Notes under the pieces: model-generated
Told to the model about the DNA's origin: nothing
Database searches by the model: none
The model's input: only the letters and a program-made list of their open reading frames with translations
Assembly: GCA_041158225.1 (NCBI GenBank)
Contig: JBEBBU010000130.1
Span: 1-13,982, forward strand
Length of the DNA stretch: 13,982 nt
Direction of reading: 5' to 3'
Origin: JBEBBU01 sp041158225
Lineage (GTDB): Bacteria; Pseudomonadota; Gammaproteobacteria; Methylococcales; Methylococcaceae
Shown here: positions 7,190-13,982 of the stretch, in pieces
Numbering within the stretch: the first letter of the stretch is position 1
Layout: each line of letters opens with the position of its first letter
Program-made: the position numbers and the translations under genes

Positions 7190-8128
7190 TCAGGGCAGGT
7201 CTTTCTGTACTACAGTATCAATCTCGTTGCGGCGAAGGTAGGCTCTCATCTTGTCGGCATCCACCAGACTCGAATAGGGACCAACTTTCACCCTGTACCA
7301 GCTTGCGCCCTCGATAAGTACAGCTTCCATACGCCCTTTCACCTTGAGCTGCAAAAGGCGCTCCTTCAACTGGGAAGCTTCTGCCTCCGTGGGAAATGAT
7401 CCTGCCTGCAATACATAGCTGCCAGAAAGACCTGTGGCTTTACCCTGAACCTCTTCTCTCTTGAGAGCTCTGATCTCGTTTTCCTGTATGAGCACTTCCT
7501 TTTCTGGAAGTAGCTCGTAAAAACTGAATCTCGGCTCAACCGGTTTAGGTTTCACAGGACGCTGTACCACCGGACTGACTGCTGTTGTTGCCTCGTTCTT
7601 TTGCTGTTTAGCCTTGCCATTTTCGGCATCAGGCTGTTTGCCTGGGCTGGAACGGGACGATTCAGAGGCTGGAGTAGCTGTATTTGGAGCAGGAGATGGT
7701 GCTGCAAGAGGCGCCTTCATTTCCGGTACAGCAAGCGCCAGCGGATTACTGGGTAATGCAAGCGGTGTCAGCGAGGACTGCCCAGTTCTGGCAGGTGTAA
7801 CTATCTGGGAAGGCACAGGATCAGGAGTTGTTGATAGTGCTGGAGCAGTCTGCTGCACCACCTGTTTTTTTTCCTTTGGATCAGTCACCGTCCCCACAGG
7901 TTCTGGGTGCAGGGAAAGTACCTGCTGGGTATCTTTTTCGCTGGTTAAAGGAACGGCCAGATCCGATTCAGAGGTAGAATCTTCATCATCACCACCTGCG
8001 AGCATCACAACAATAAATCCAAAAACCACCAGTGCAAGCGCAGCACCAGGAACCCACCAGGTCTGTGAAGACCGCTTGCGTCTGGGCCTGGCATAGCCAG
8101 GAATGCGGTTCTTGTAATCTCTGGACAT
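7190..8128 (-). CDS. ftsN: FtsN-like SPOR-domain cell division protein
   Basis: This is a bitopic inner-membrane protein with a SPOR domain, which binds denuded septal peptidoglycan. FtsN triggers septal wall synthesis. Seen directly: a basic cytoplasmic tail that begins MSRDYKNR and contains RPRRKR, one membrane segment at about residues 24-44, and a long linker rich in Pro, Ala, Ser and Gln. A conserved-looking FSFYELLPEKEV stretch lies at 201-212, and a C-terminal SPOR domain at about 235-312 contains YVLQAGSF and WYRVKVGPY. The RDY element resembles the FtsA-binding tail of E. coli FtsN. The FYELLP element sits where an FtsN essential segment would be expected; both comparisons are from memory. 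It starts 1 bp after the argS stop, so the two are almost certainly cotranscribed. A different SPOR protein, not the main FtsN, cannot be excluded. Confidence 0.8.
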   Translation of the reverse strand: MSRDYKNRIPGYARPRRKRSSQTWWVPGAALALVVFGFIVVMLAGGDDEDSTSESDLAVPLTSEKDTQQVLSLHPEPVGTVTDPKEKKQVVQQTAPALSTTPDPVPSQIVTPARTGQSSLTPLALPSNPLALAVPEMKAPLAAPSPAPNTATPASESSRSSPGKQPDAENGKAKQQKNEATTAVSPVVQRPVKPKPVEPRFSFYELLPEKEVLIQENEIRALKREEVQGKATGLSGSYVLQAGSFPTEAEASQLKERLLQLKVKGRMEAVLIEGASWYRVKVGPYSSLVDADKMRAYLRRNEIDTVVQKDLP

Positions 8129-8129
8129 G

Positions 8130-9890
8130 CTACATCACTTCAGGCGCAGATACACCCAACAATAAAAGTGCGTTTGACAGAACCTGCCTCACGGCATCAA
8201 CAAGATTCAGTCTGGCATTCCTCAAGGGCGCATCATCAACAAGGAACTGGCTGGAATTATAGTAGGTATGGAATGCACTGGCCAGATCGCGTACATAATG
8301 GACAACATGATGAGGCGCATACTGCAGGGCAGCGCTTTCTACAACCTCCGGATAGCGGGCAAGCAGTGTACAGAGTTCAGATTCCTGATCACTATCCAGT
8401 CTTTCCAGAGAAGAGAAGCCAAGCGTAGTATCTCTGTCCCAGCCTTTGTCTACTAACTGTCTCAGGACACTGCAAACACGGGCATGGGCATACTGCACAT
8501 AGTAAACCGGATTTTCATTACTGCGTGATGTCGCCAGCTTAAGGTCAAAATCCATATGCTGGTCAGATTTGCGCATGACATAAAAAAATCTGACAGCATC
8601 ACGCCCAACTTCATGACGCAATTGCCTCAGCGTGACAAATTCCCCGGAGCGGGTGGACATCTGAACGCGTTCCTCACCACGATAAAGCACAGCAAACTGC
8701 ACCAGAAGCACTTCAAGTCTTTCCCTGTCTTCTCCCAAAGCCTCAAGAGCAGCCTTGACTCTGGGGATATAGCCATGATGATCAGCTCCCCAGACATTCA
8801 CGATTCTGGCATATCCCCGCGCATATTTGTTGGCGTGATAGGCAATATCAGAGGCAAAATAGGTCATCTGGCCATTTTCGCGTATGACAACCCTGTCCTT
8901 TTCATCCCCAAGGCGGGTGGAGGCAAACCAGGTAGCACCTGCTTCCTGATAGAGATAACCAGCGGATGCAAGCCTTCCTGTTTCGCGCGCAACAGCCCCC
9001 TGTACAGAGAGGCTGCGTTCCGAGAACCACTCGTCATAGACAACGCCCATCTCACCAAGATCCTGGCGTATATCTTCCAGAATACTGTGAAGACCGGCAT
9101 CAAATACGATCCGGTAGTCTGCCTCACCAAGTATCTCCCTGGCTCGCTGGACGACTGCATCAATGTAGATTTCCTTGTCACCACCCTGATTTTCGTCCAG
9201 AGGCAAATCTGAAAAAACTTCATCATGTACACGGAGATATCGGTCACCGTGGTCTTCACGCAACTGGGCTGCGATGTCCCGTACATATTCCCCACGGTAG
9301 CCATTGACCGGGAAGATCAGCGTTACACCACACAACTCAAGATAACGCAGCCAGACACTGGCAGCCAGAATATCCATCTGCCTGCCCGCGTCGTTGACAT
9401 AATATTCCCGATGAACATCATATCCTATGGCCTCAAGCAGATCAGAAACCGCAGCACCATAGGCTGCTCCCCGTCCATGGCCAACATGCAAAGGCCCTGT
9501 GGGGTTAGCCGAGACAAACTCAACCTGAACCTTTTGACCCTTGCCTTTTTGACTTCGCCCGAACTGGTCACGTTGCTCAAGAATGACAGGCAGGATGGAG
9601 AATTGCGCTGACGGCGATATATATACATTGACAAAGCCAGGGCCGGCAATTTCCAGTTTTTCAATCGCGCCATCTGCAGGAAAGGCATCAACAAGATGCT
9701 GTGCCAGCACTCGCGGTGGCATGCCGGCAGCTTTGGCAAGAACCAGCGCCGCATTGGTGGCAAAATCACCGTGCTGTTTATCCCTGGTTCGCTCAAAGGG
9801 CGGAAGCTGGGCAGGAAGGCTTTCAATAAGGCCATGTGACAGCATGGCCTCAAGCGCTTGGGACAACAGATTTTCCAGATGTTTTTTCAT
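8130..9890 (-). CDS. argS: Arginyl-tRNA synthetase
   Basis: ArgRS attaches arginine to tRNA(Arg) in the cytoplasm. The 586-residue length fits bacterial ArgRS. Seen directly: the N-terminal additional domain that recognises the tRNA D-loop (about residues 1-110, with KQHGDFATNAAL at 38-49), and the class I HIGH-type motif as HVGH (135-138) within SANPTGPLHVGHGRG. YYVNDAGRQM follows. A degenerate KMSKS region appears as VQMSTRSGEFVTL, as is normal for many ArgRS. The C-terminal anticodon-binding DALR domain has YVQYAHARVCSVLRQL. The ATG at 9888-9890 gives the expected MKKHLENLL start, but no clear Shine-Dalgarno is visible upstream. It heads a two-gene unit with ftsN and is divergent from a small + strand ORF. 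Confidence 0.97.
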   Translation of the reverse strand: MKKHLENLLSQALEAMLSHGLIESLPAQLPPFERTRDKQHGDFATNAALVLAKAAGMPPRVLAQHLVDAFPADGAIEKLEIAGPGFVNVYISPSAQFSILPVILEQRDQFGRSQKGKGQKVQVEFVSANPTGPLHVGHGRGAAYGAAVSDLLEAIGYDVHREYYVNDAGRQMDILAASVWLRYLELCGVTLIFPVNGYRGEYVRDIAAQLREDHGDRYLRVHDEVFSDLPLDENQGGDKEIYIDAVVQRAREILGEADYRIVFDAGLHSILEDIRQDLGEMGVVYDEWFSERSLSVQGAVARETGRLASAGYLYQEAGATWFASTRLGDEKDRVVIRENGQMTYFASDIAYHANKYARGYARIVNVWGADHHGYIPRVKAALEALGEDRERLEVLLVQFAVLYRGEERVQMSTRSGEFVTLRQLRHEVGRDAVRFFYVMRKSDQHMDFDLKLATSRSNENPVYYVQYAHARVCSVLRQLVDKGWDRDTTLGFSSLERLDSDQESELCTLLARYPEVVESAALQYAPHHVVHYVRDLASAFHTYYNSSQFLVDDAPLRNARLNLVDAVRQVLSNALLLLGVSAPEVM

Positions 9891-9920
9891 GCGAAGGAGT
9901 AAGGTAAACTCAAAAGGTTA

Positions 9921-9950
9921 ATTATCCACAATGCGTTGAGGCTGGTGCAA
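9921..9950 (-). promoter_or_regulatory. Weak candidate promoter for argS-ftsN
   Basis: Read on the - strand, a -10-like GATAAT (5 of 6) lies at 9926-9921 and a -35-like TTGCAC (first three bases match) at 9950-9945, with an 18-bp spacer. Transcription would begin near 9914, about 24 nt before the argS ATG. The match is modest. Confidence 0.3.
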
Positions 9951-9958
9951 TAAAAGTC

Positions 9959-10162
9959 ATGGACAGTCAGAATATCTTTTATCGTCTCAGAAGTGGACTG
10001 GCTCTGGTTGCAGGTGTGCTTGGAGGCCGTTACGCTGCTCTCAGAGTCGATGAGTCCCAGTACTCGACCTATTTCATAGGCGGCTTTATCCTGAGTTATC
10101 TGCTTAGCCACTTCATTTTCTTTCAGGCAAAAAAACTGTTGACCCTGCTCAGGAAAAAATAG
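9959..10162 (+). CDS. Small putative membrane protein, family unknown
   Basis: This 67-residue ORF fills the gap between argS and hemW and is not recognised. It is divergent from argS and stops 3 bp before the hemW stop on the opposite strand. The product has two weakly to clearly hydrophobic stretches, at about residues 11-28 (glycine- and alanine-rich) and about 38-55 (TYFIGGFILSYLLSHFIFF), and a basic end (LLTLLRKK). This suggests a small inner-membrane protein, with the second segment the surer one. No strong ribosome site precedes the ATG. The amino-acid pattern looks like a genuine membrane protein, not an antisense shadow, and it fits the gap neatly. Expression and function are unknown. 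Confidence 0.6.
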   Translation: MDSQNIFYRLRSGLALVAGVLGGRYAALRVDESQYSTYFIGGFILSYLLSHFIFFQAKKLLTLLRKK

Positions 10163-10165
10163 CAT

Positions 10166-11311
10166 TCATGCAAAATGGCAAAGGATGTCATCCAGAAACA
10201 GCCAGCCTTTGCCCGTGCAGCGCCATGCCCCTTGTTCCTGAACCATCAGCCCGAGTGACTGGCACTCTTCCAGTGATTCCCGTATGACGGAGAAACTCAG
10301 GCCCGTTGTGCCCGAAAAAGACTGCTCACTGAATCCCCCTCTAAGGCGGAGATGGTTCATGAGAAATTCCAGCGGTAACTGCTCACTGCTGACATGATGG
10401 TAAACATCAAACCTCTGCCTGCCACCTGACATCATCATATAGCGCTGAGGATGCTTCTGCTTGGCATAGCGAAGTATAAGGCCACTGTCCAGATCGGTCA
10501 GTTTACCATGCGCTCCAGCTCCTACACCAAGATAGTCGCCAAATTGCCAGTAGTTGAGATTGTGACGGCATGCCATGCCAGGCAAAGCCCAGGCAGAAAC
10601 TTCATAATGTTCAAACCCACACTGCTCCAGAACAGCAAAACCGGCTTGCTGGGATGACCAGAGGACATCATCATCAGGCAGGGCCGGTGGAAACCTGAAG
10701 AAAAGGGTGTTTGGCTCCAGTGTAAGCTGGTAAAAGGAAAGATGGCTGGGCTGTAAACCTGTTGCACGTAAAAGGTCGTCTACAACCTCCTCTGGTATCT
10801 GGCCAGGCAGCCCAAACATCAGATCCAGATTGAAATTCCGGAATCCGGCTTTCCTGGCCATTACAGCAGCATTGATGGCCTGATCAGACTTATGTATACG
10901 CCCCAGACTTTCAAGATGGTGGTCATTGAAACTCTGGATACCAATGGACAGGCGATTGACACCAGCAGCAAGCAGACCATCCAGTTTTTCAGCATCCAGC
11001 GTGCCTGGATTGGCCTCCAGAGTAATTTCAGCATCAGCAGCGACATCAGAAAGGTCACGCAATGTCTGGAGAAAATGATGTATCGTGGAAGGCTGCAACA
11101 GGCTGGGAGTCCCGCCCCCGAAAAAAACCGTCTCAATCTTCCTGCCAGCTGTCAGCTGAAGATCCTGGGCAAGGTCCGTGCTGAGCGCCTGAAGATAGTC
11201 ATCTTCAGGCATCATCTGTTTCAGTTCATGAGAGTTGAAGTCACAATAGGGGCACTTGCGGACACACCAGGGAATATGGACATACAAACCCAATGGAGGC
11301 ATGAACATCAT
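10166..11311 (-). CDS. hemW: HemW-type radical SAM protein (heme chaperone, CPO-III-like)
   Basis: HemW is a radical-SAM protein related to HemN, long misannotated as an oxygen-independent coproporphyrinogen oxidase and now known to bind heme as a chaperone. Numbering from the ATG at 11311 (381 residues; E. coli HemW 378), the iron-sulfur motif CVRKCPYC has cysteines C16, C20 and C23. The SAM-binding GGGTP is at 65-69, followed by ITLEANPGTL, GVNRLSIGIQSF, FNLDLMFGLPGQ and a HemN C-terminal-type region. HemN-specific N-terminal residues appear absent, as expected for HemW. An upstream in-frame TTG at 11347 has a better-spaced AAGG ribosome site and would add 12 residues, so the start is uncertain. 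It is divergent from the ABC operon and converges on the small ORF. Confidence 0.92.
   Translation of the reverse strand: MMFMPPLGLYVHIPWCVRKCPYCDFNSHELKQMMPEDDYLQALSTDLAQDLQLTAGRKIETVFFGGGTPSLLQPSTIHHFLQTLRDLSDVAADAEITLEANPGTLDAEKLDGLLAAGVNRLSIGIQSFNDHHLESLGRIHKSDQAINAAVMARKAGFRNFNLDLMFGLPGQIPEEVVDDLLRATGLQPSHLSFYQLTLEPNTLFFRFPPALPDDDVLWSSQQAGFAVLEQCGFEHYEVSAWALPGMACRHNLNYWQFGDYLGVGAGAHGKLTDLDSGLILRYAKQKHPQRYMMMSGGRQRFDVYHHVSSEQLPLEFLMNHLRLRGGFSEQSFSGTTGLSFSVIRESLEECQSLGLMVQEQGAWRCTGKGWLFLDDILCHFA
11187..11210. repeat. Perfect 10-bp inverted repeat near 5' end of hemW
   Basis: The arms GCCTGAAGAT (11187-11196) and ATCTTCAGGC (11201-11210) are exact complements around a 4-nt loop. The element lies within hemW codons for PEDDYLQA, about 100 nt from the start. 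No T run follows, so it is not a terminator. A 10-bp perfect stem is only mildly unexpected by chance in a window of this size. Confidence 0.7.
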
Positions 11312-11391
11312 GCTGTTTATAGTGCTAGAATTTTCGGGTCCGTCCAATTTTTCTTACCTTAAATTATCTTACAGTCAGAGATTTCAGCACG

Positions 11392-12318
11392 ATGAACAAG
11401 CTGATCGAGGTTCATGAACTTTACCGTTACTATGACACCCATTGTGCCGTCAATAATGTCAGTTTCCAACTTGAAAAAGGACAGATACTGGGATTTCTCG
11501 GCCCCAACGGTGCAGGAAAGTCATCCACGATGCAAATGATATGTGGCAATCTGGCGCCCACTTCCGGCGAGATACGCATTACAGGCATTGATATGCTCGA
11601 AGATCCGAGAGGCGCCAAACGTGCACTTGGATACCTGCCTGAGACGCCTCCACTCTACAGCGAACTGACCGTTGACGAGTACCTTGATTACTGTGCGAGA
11701 CTTCATCAGGTGCCCACAGGGCAACGGCGTGAGGCCGTCACGAGTGCCCGGGAAAGAACCGGTCTTGCAGATACAGGTTCACGACTGATTGGCCATCTCT
11801 CCAAAGGCTATCAGCAGCGGGTAGGTATTGCCCAGGCTATTGTGCATAATCCGCAGGTCGTGATTCTGGATGAGCCTACTGTGGGACTGGATCCGGTTCA
11901 GATCAGGGAGATCCGCGAGCTGGTAAGAGAACTTGGAAGAGAACACGGCGTCATTCTGTCAACCCACATCCTGCCTGAAGTCCAGGAAGTCTGTACCCAT
12001 GTACAGATCATTAACAGGGGCAAAATGGTACTCAGCACATCCATTGAAGGTCTTGCACAGAATATGGATGCTGGCAGTATGGTATTTGCAACGCAGCAGC
12101 CTGTTGATTCAGCCATGATCATGTCAGTAGAGGGCATCAGGCAGATTGAAAATCTCAGCCAATGCCGTTACAGGATCTATTTCGACAGAAACAGGAATCC
12201 CGCGCCTGCACTGGCCGCAAGGGTAGTCGATGCCGGCTGGGGGCTCATTGAGATGACTCCAGAAAAACTCAATATGGAACAGATATTTATCGATCTTACC
12301 AAGGGAGATCTGTCATGA
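11392..12318 (+). CDS. ABC transporter ATP-binding protein, GldA/CcmA-like
   Basis: This is the ATPase of an ABC-2-type transporter, acting at the cytoplasmic face of the inner membrane with the permease encoded next. Seen directly in the 308 residues: Walker A GPNGAGKSS (37-45), a Q-loop region near YLPETPPLY, the ABC signature LSKGYQQR (136-143), Walker B VVILDEPT with D160-E161, the D-loop GLDP, and the H-loop H192 in STHIL. A roughly 90-residue C-terminal extension follows the nucleotide-binding domain, as in GldA and other multidrug/polysaccharide-type ABC-2 ATPases. The ATG at 11392 has no strong ribosome site. Its stop overlaps the permease start (ATGA). The trio with a GldG-like protein points to the GldAFG-like class; the substrate is unknown. 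Confidence 0.92.
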   Translation: MNKLIEVHELYRYYDTHCAVNNVSFQLEKGQILGFLGPNGAGKSSTMQMICGNLAPTSGEIRITGIDMLEDPRGAKRALGYLPETPPLYSELTVDEYLDYCARLHQVPTGQRREAVTSARERTGLADTGSRLIGHLSKGYQQRVGIAQAIVHNPQVVILDEPTVGLDPVQIREIRELVRELGREHGVILSTHILPEVQEVCTHVQIINRGKMVLSTSIEGLAQNMDAGSMVFATQQPVDSAMIMSVEGIRQIENLSQCRYRIYFDRNRNPAPALAARVVDAGWGLIEMTPEKLNMEQIFIDLTKGDLS

Positions 12319-13070
12319 TGGTGCTGACCATTGCCCAGCGTGAATGGCGCAGCCTGTTTCTTTCACCGCTTGCCTGGACCATGCTCGCCGTGATCCAGTT
12401 CATCATGGCCTACCTGTTTCTTGCCCAGCTGGATTACTATCTGATGCTCCAGCCCAGAATGGGCAACATGGAGGATGTACCAGGTACCACTGATATGGTG
12501 GTCACCCCACTGTTCGGCAATGCAGCTGTCATACTGTTACTGGTCACACCTCTCCTGACCATGCGCCTTGTCTGCGAAGAACGCCGTAACAGGACACTCA
12601 GCCTCCTGCTATCTGCACCAGTCAGCATGATGGAAATTGCCCTCGGCAAGTTTCTGGGCGTATTCGGTTTCCTGATGCTGATCGTCATACTGCTGCTGAT
12701 GATGCCACTGTCACTGCTTGCTGGTGGAAGTCTGGATGCTGGTAAACTGCTGGCATGCGGTCTCGCACTGTCCCTGCTGCTGGCAAGTTTCAGCGCTGTC
12801 GGACTTTATCTGTCATCCCTGGCCAGTCACCCTACCGTGGCAGCCATATCGACTTTTGGTGCGCTACTCCTCTTCTGGATCATTGACTGGACAGGTAACA
12901 GCAATGGAAAAAGTCATGCGCTTGTGGAATATCTGTCCATGCTCCGCCACTATGAGTCCATGCTGAAAGGTCTGATGGATACCACTGATATTGTCTATTT
13001 CCTGCTGATCATGACAACTTTTCTGGTATTGACAGTTCATCGTCTGGACAGCGACCGGTTGCAAAAATGA
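12315..13070 (+). CDS. ABC-2 type permease, GldF-like
   Basis: This is the membrane-spanning subunit of the same ABC transporter: 251 residues with about six hydrophobic segments. The first is near residues 15-35. Others include AAVILLLVTPLLTMRL, FGFLMLIVILLLMMPLSLLAGG and ALLLFWIIDW, and the last is near the C-terminus. The conserved cytoplasmic element EERRNRTLSLLLSAPVS, after the second membrane segment, is typical of ABC-2/GldF permeases. The ATG overlaps the ATPase stop, and its own stop overlaps the start of the GldG-like gene, so all three should be made together. GldF/GldG-type transporters occur in many non-gliding bacteria, and no cargo can be assigned here. Confidence 0.9.
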   Translation: MMVLTIAQREWRSLFLSPLAWTMLAVIQFIMAYLFLAQLDYYLMLQPRMGNMEDVPGTTDMVVTPLFGNAAVILLLVTPLLTMRLVCEERRNRTLSLLLSAPVSMMEIALGKFLGVFGFLMLIVILLLMMPLSLLAGGSLDAGKLLACGLALSLLLASFSAVGLYLSSLASHPTVAAISTFGALLLFWIIDWTGNSNGKSHALVEYLSMLRHYESMLKGLMDTTDIVYFLLIMTTFLVLTVHRLDSDRLQK

Positions 13071-13982
13071 AAATGACACGTAAAACGCATACTGAACTGC
13101 GTATTCAGAATCTGCTGTTTATCCTGATTTTTCTGAGTAGCGTTGCGGTACTGGCCTGGCTGAGCCAGCGCTACCATGCCGAAATGGACTGGAGTCAGGC
13201 TCAAAGCAACTCCCTTAGCCCCACCAGCGAAAAAATTGTCGGTCTGCTTTCATCAGGGCCAGTCACCGTGACAGCTTTCGCCCGTGAAAACAAGACACTA
13301 CGCGATTCCATCAGCCAGTTATCAGGCCGTTACAGCCGTAAAAAGCCTGACATCTCACTCAGTTTCGTCAATCCTGACCTTCACCCCGACCAGATCAGGA
13401 AACTTGGTATACGCAATGATGGAGAAATGCTGCTTGAGTATCAGGGAAGATCAGCCAAAGTCCAGAACATCAGTGAAAAGGCTTTTTCCACGGCATTGCA
13501 GCAACTTGCACATGGCACCAACCAGACGATAGGTTTTCTTGAAGGCCATGGCGAAAGATCAGCGACCGGGCAGGAAAGCGCTGATCTTGGGCAACTGACG
13601 CAGACACTGAAGCAGCGGGGATATGGTATCAACAGTATCCACCTGGCTAGCCAGGCTGAGATACCTCCTGATATCAGCCTGCTGGTGATTGCCGGAGTAC
13701 GCGGCAATCTGCTGCCAGGCGAGATGGATATGCTGCGACATTATGTGGACAGTGGACGGCCACTTCTATGGCTAAGCGAACCTGACGAAACCACCAGTCT
13801 GCAACCATTGATGCAAAAACTTGGTCTGGTGCGTAAGGCAGGTCTTGTAGTTGATGCCTCTACCCAGCTTTTTGGTATTGATGATCCCAGCGTAGTGCTG
13901 GTGGGTGAGTATTCCCAGCATCCTGTTCTGCGTGATCTGCACGCCATGACCATGTTTCCTGGTTCAGCGGCGCTGGAAGAAG
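13067..13982 (+). CDS. GldG-like ABC auxiliary protein (3' end outside window)
   Basis: The reading frame stays open to the window edge (305 codons), so the C-terminus is missing. It starts at an ATG overlapping the permease stop (ATGA). Seen directly: a basic N-terminus, one membrane segment at about residues 15-32, then a periplasmic region beginning DWSQAQSNSLSPTSEKIV. This matches the D-x-(T/S)-...-TLSP pattern I associate with GldG / ABC_transp_aux proteins. A GHGE motif lies at 160-163 (FLEGHGER), and LLVIAGVRGNLLPGEMDMLRHYVDSGRPLLWL resembles the glutamine-amidotransferase-like fold of that family. In comparable operons a DUF4340-type membrane protein often follows; that lies beyond the window and is a prediction. 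Function in non-gliding bacteria is not established. Confidence 0.85.
   Translation, partial: MKMTRKTHTELRIQNLLFILIFLSSVAVLAWLSQRYHAEMDWSQAQSNSLSPTSEKIVGLLSSGPVTVTAFARENKTLRDSISQLSGRYSRKKPDISLSFVNPDLHPDQIRKLGIRNDGEMLLEYQGRSAKVQNISEKAFSTALQQLAHGTNQTIGFLEGHGERSATGQESADLGQLTQTLKQRGYGINSIHLASQAEIPPDISLLVIAGVRGNLLPGEMDMLRHYVDSGRPLLWLSEPDETTSLQPLMQKLGLVRKAGLVVDASTQLFGIDDPSVVLVGEYSQHPVLRDLHAMTMFPGSAALEE

Noticed and set aside
7614..8096. 160-codon Gly/Ser/Ala-rich open frame on the + strand
   Set aside because: It is the complement of the low-complexity FtsN linker, which readily gives long antisense frames.
8556..9212. 218-codon open frame on the + strand
   Set aside because: It lies wholly antisense to argS, whose motifs are unambiguous, and its translation shows no recognisable domain.
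9829..9850. 8-bp inverted repeat with a 6-nt loop near the 5' end of argS
   Set aside because: Stems of this length are expected a few times by chance in 14 kb; another 8-bp example lies in minC at 1103-1125.
9887..10165. 92-codon open frame on the - strand opposite the small membrane protein
   Set aside because: It overlaps the argS start and lacks hydrophobic or domain pattern; the + strand ORF is the more protein-like of the two.

Overview
The window reads as ordinary, gene-dense bacterial chromosome of roughly 50% GC. It most likely comes from a gammaproteobacterium. The evidence is the intact minCDE operon, an opgG-opgH pair, argS followed directly by an FtsN-like SPOR gene (an arrangement I recall from Pseudomonas-type genomes), SixA, and HemW, all with proteobacterial motifs. 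No tRNA, rRNA, CRISPR array, insertion sequence, integrase or phage gene was seen. No gene-free stretch reaches 300 bases. The genus cannot be named from this sequence.

Layout, left to right. (1) Positions 1-527: the 3' part of a SAM-dependent methyltransferase resembling PmtA-type phosphatidylethanolamine N-methyltransferases. (2) 570-2437: minC, minD and minE on the + strand, probably from a promoter just after the methyltransferase stop. minC carries an uninterrupted 11-C tract in its linker, and minD starts at TTG. (3) 2450-2938: sixA on the - strand, converging on minE and containing a perfect 14-bp inverted repeat. (4) 3058-7174: a + strand operon of opgG, an unrecognised 162-residue gene, and opgH. 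All three are joined by ATGA stop/start overlaps, and the OpgH is short at its N-terminus. (5) 7190-9890: argS and an FtsN-like SPOR gene on the - strand, 1 bp apart. (6) 9959-10162: a small, probably membrane, protein on the + strand. (7) 10166-11311: hemW on the - strand. (8) 11392 to the window end: a + strand operon of ABC ATPase, ABC-2 permease and GldG-like auxiliary protein, again joined by ATGA overlaps and cut by the window end.

Several genes concern the cell envelope and division. MinCDE place the Z ring. OpgGH make periplasmic glucans, and in E. coli OpgH also slows FtsZ assembly through its cytoplasmic N-terminus. FtsN activates septal synthesis, and the possible PmtA homologue would change membrane lipid headgroups. 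Whether this proximity means co-regulation is inference only.

The most interesting points are the phase-variation-prone C tract in minC, the unknown gene embedded between opgG and a truncated-type opgH, and the strong hairpin inside sixA. No convincing wholly new multi-gene system was found.
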